A DNA stretch of 5,050 bases from Candidatus Thorarchaeota archaeon (GTDB lineage Archaea; Asgardarchaeota; Thorarchaeia; Thorarchaeales; Thorarchaeaceae). The DNA lies in NCBI GenBank assembly GCA_023134215.1, contig JAGLUV010000065.1, positions 1-5,050 of the forward strand. Direction: 5' to 3'. Below, piece after piece: positions 3,839 through 5,050 of this stretch. The notes under the pieces were generated by a model. It was not told the origin of the DNA. It saw only the letters and a list, made by a program, of their open reading frames with translations, and made no database searches. The number at the start of each line of letters is the position of its first letter. The first letter of the stretch is position 1. The position numbers and the translations under genes were made by a program.

Positions 3839-5044
3839 TTATCCCGCTCCTGTGAGCTTCTTGATGATGCATACCACATCGCTGACCGGGCCATTGGTCC
3901 TTATTGCAGTAGGGCGGAAGTGCGTTTGTGACACTCTATAGCCCATGTTTCTGAGTTCATCCATAACCGCTGAGGTCTTGGGCGGTACAAGGTTATGAAG
4001 ATCACACAGTTCGTGAAGATCGACATAAGCGTATTTCATCAAGCCACACTCTTTTTTCATCAGGTCCAGCAATCGAGGCACACGCTTGTGGAATGAATCC
4101 TCATAATCGGGAAGCATTTCTCCAGCTAGGTTCAGGAACTCAGAATCATATAGGTTAGCAATCCACAAAGGGCCCGCAGCCCGCACCTTCCCATCGCAAT
4201 TCTCTTTCTGATGCTGGAATCCAGAATCCGGTGAAATGGCTCTGATGGATACTGACTCAGTATGCATGCAGTTCGGACAGTAACGCATGAAACCCATGCT
4301 ATCCGCCTGCCGGTTGGATGTGATTCTATCTGCCTTGACTCCGAACCAGACTCTGATGTAATGATCCGTGCTCAATGCAGCTAGTGGACTGATGGAGTAA
4401 TCATTCATGCCCGCAACGGAGTACGTTAGTCCCACCAGCAACCTGACTGCAATCTCATGTGAAAACGGCGCTCTTATGGATGATCCTCCGTACTTCCTCA
4501 GGGCAACACGCGGATATACTCCACACAAAGCTGGCATGTCAGTCGCGGTCAGAGCCAGCATTGCTCCCCGCGGGTTGAGTGATTGAATGGCGGCGTTCAA
4601 GTACGGTGCAGGTGAACCAAACGGATCAACATCAACATAGTCAAACCTCTTACCCCTTGACTCGGTCATCAACAGCATCTTAGCGTCACCCTTCTTCACC
4701 AACGCCCGTTCTCCAAAATTGAGCAGTTCGATGTTCTTCTGCACCATTTCCACGGCTAATGGGTTGACATCGAACATCTCTGCATGAAATTCACCCGCGC
4801 ACTCGTTTAGATAGCGAAGAGTTCTAACGCCTGACCCGGTAAGAGGCTCACACATCAGGTCAATGGGATTCTTCTTCATGTATGTGGAGAGAAAGAGAAC
4901 TGAGAGATCCCGATTCAATTGCATGCGCTTATTGTAGAAAACTGGCAGGTCTGACGTAGCTAGTCCCTGGTCTCGACTGTAATGCTCTACATCTGCGCAC
5001 AGGAATGTGGTCCTGCCTTCTGAATACTCCTTGATGACAGTCAT
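3839..5044 (-). CDS. trm1: tRNA (guanine(26)-N(2))-dimethyltransferase Trm1
   Basis: Trm1 converts G26, at the junction of the D and anticodon stems of tRNA, to N2,N2-dimethylguanosine with SAM as donor. The 401-residue length suits archaeal Trm1. Visible motifs are FYNKRMQLNRDLS (36-48), the SAM motif I region CEPLTGSGVRTLRYL (65-79), the acidic loop FDVNPLAVEMVQKN (91-104), the catalytic motif IV-like VDVDPFGSP (137-145), and TATDMPALCG (166-175). A C-terminal zinc-type site is suggested by C256-P-N-C259 and C283. The rest of the C-terminal domain (about 300-401) carries tRNA-recognition sequence such as DLHELCDLHNLVPP. The ATG at 5042-5044 gives the normal archaeal N-terminus (VIKEYSEGRTTFL), so the gene seems complete, though its SD and promoter lie outside the window. 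It is the first gene of an operon with rlmE. Confidence 0.95.
   Translation of the reverse strand: MTVIKEYSEGRTTFLCADVEHYSRDQGLATSDLPVFYNKRMQLNRDLSVLFLSTYMKKNPIDLMCEPLTGSGVRTLRYLNECAGEFHAEMFDVNPLAVEMVQKNIELLNFGERALVKKGDAKMLLMTESRGKRFDYVDVDPFGSPAPYLNAAIQSLNPRGAMLALTATDMPALCGVYPRVALRKYGGSSIRAPFSHEIAVRLLVGLTYSVAGMNDYSISPLAALSTDHYIRVWFGVKADRITSNRQADSMGFMRYCPNCMHTESVSIRAISPDSGFQHQKENCDGKVRAAGPLWIANLYDSEFLNLAGEMLPDYEDSFHKRVPRLLDLMKKECGLMKYAYVDLHELCDLHNLVPPKTSAVMDELRNMGYRVSQTHFRPTAIRTNGPVSDVVCIIKKLTGAG
3847..3851 (-). promoter_or_regulatory. Shine-Dalgarno AGGAG for rlmE, inside the trm1 3' end
   Basis: AGGAG lies 12 bases before the rlmE ATG and within the last codons of trm1 (Thr-Gly-Ala). Its place, with only 4 bases between the genes, suggests translational coupling of the two methyltransferases. 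Confidence 0.5.
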
Positions 5045-5050
5045 GCAATC

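Noticed and set aside
3835..3894. Longer rlmE reading from the ATG at 3894
   Set aside because: It would overlap the trm1 3' end and adds 20 residues not seen in RlmE; ATG 3834 has an SD and the expected N-terminus.
1..5050. tRNA genes, CRISPR arrays, insertion sequences
   Set aside because: No T-arm signature in a cloverleaf context, no regularly spaced direct repeats, and no transposase-like frame or paired terminal repeats were seen.

Overview
The window reads as a stretch of archaeal chromosome. It carries SRP19, a short Gar1, an archaeal-type Trm1, an RlmE-like rRNA methyltransferase, and a small winged-helix protein that ends in the four-cysteine Fe-S motif of RPC34/RPC39 and archaeal TFE-beta. 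That last gene points towards the TACK/Asgard side of the archaea; an Asgard of the Thorarchaeota kind is my guess, made without a database search. Base composition is moderate and several starts look like TTG with a good Shine-Dalgarno (SD) sequence.

Layout. Positions 74-553 (minus) encode a dCMP deaminase, divergent from the plus-strand pair srp19 (717-1076) and gar1 (1102-1344). A spacer with a hairpin at the gar1 stop and a T8 tract leads to the TFE-beta/RPC34-like gene (1477-1824). A 243-base gap (1825-2067) holds a long predicted RNA hairpin followed by T7, then an AT-rich promoter-like stretch. A two-domain GNAT acetyltransferase (2068-3123) follows; its A/C-rich coding strand is unlike its neighbours. 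On the minus strand, convergent with it, lies a two-gene operon: trm1 (3839-5044, upstream) then rlmE (3217-3834), 4 bases apart.

How the genes fit together. Most serve RNA or protein-synthesis housekeeping: SRP assembly, H/ACA pseudouridylation, transcription initiation, tRNA G26 dimethylation and 23S rRNA 2'-O-methylation. The dCMP deaminase feeds dTTP synthesis. The GNAT is the odd one out and may have been acquired.

The most unusual signal is outside the proteins. A 24-base segment at 1953-1976, inside the hairpin of the 1825-2067 gap, is the reverse complement, with one difference that would be a G-U wobble in RNA, of 1086-1109, which contains the SD and TTG start codon of gar1. This suggests an antisense RNA, a 3'UTR-derived RNA or a long-range mRNA fold controlling translation of the H/ACA protein Gar1. 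It is a sequence-based hypothesis only.
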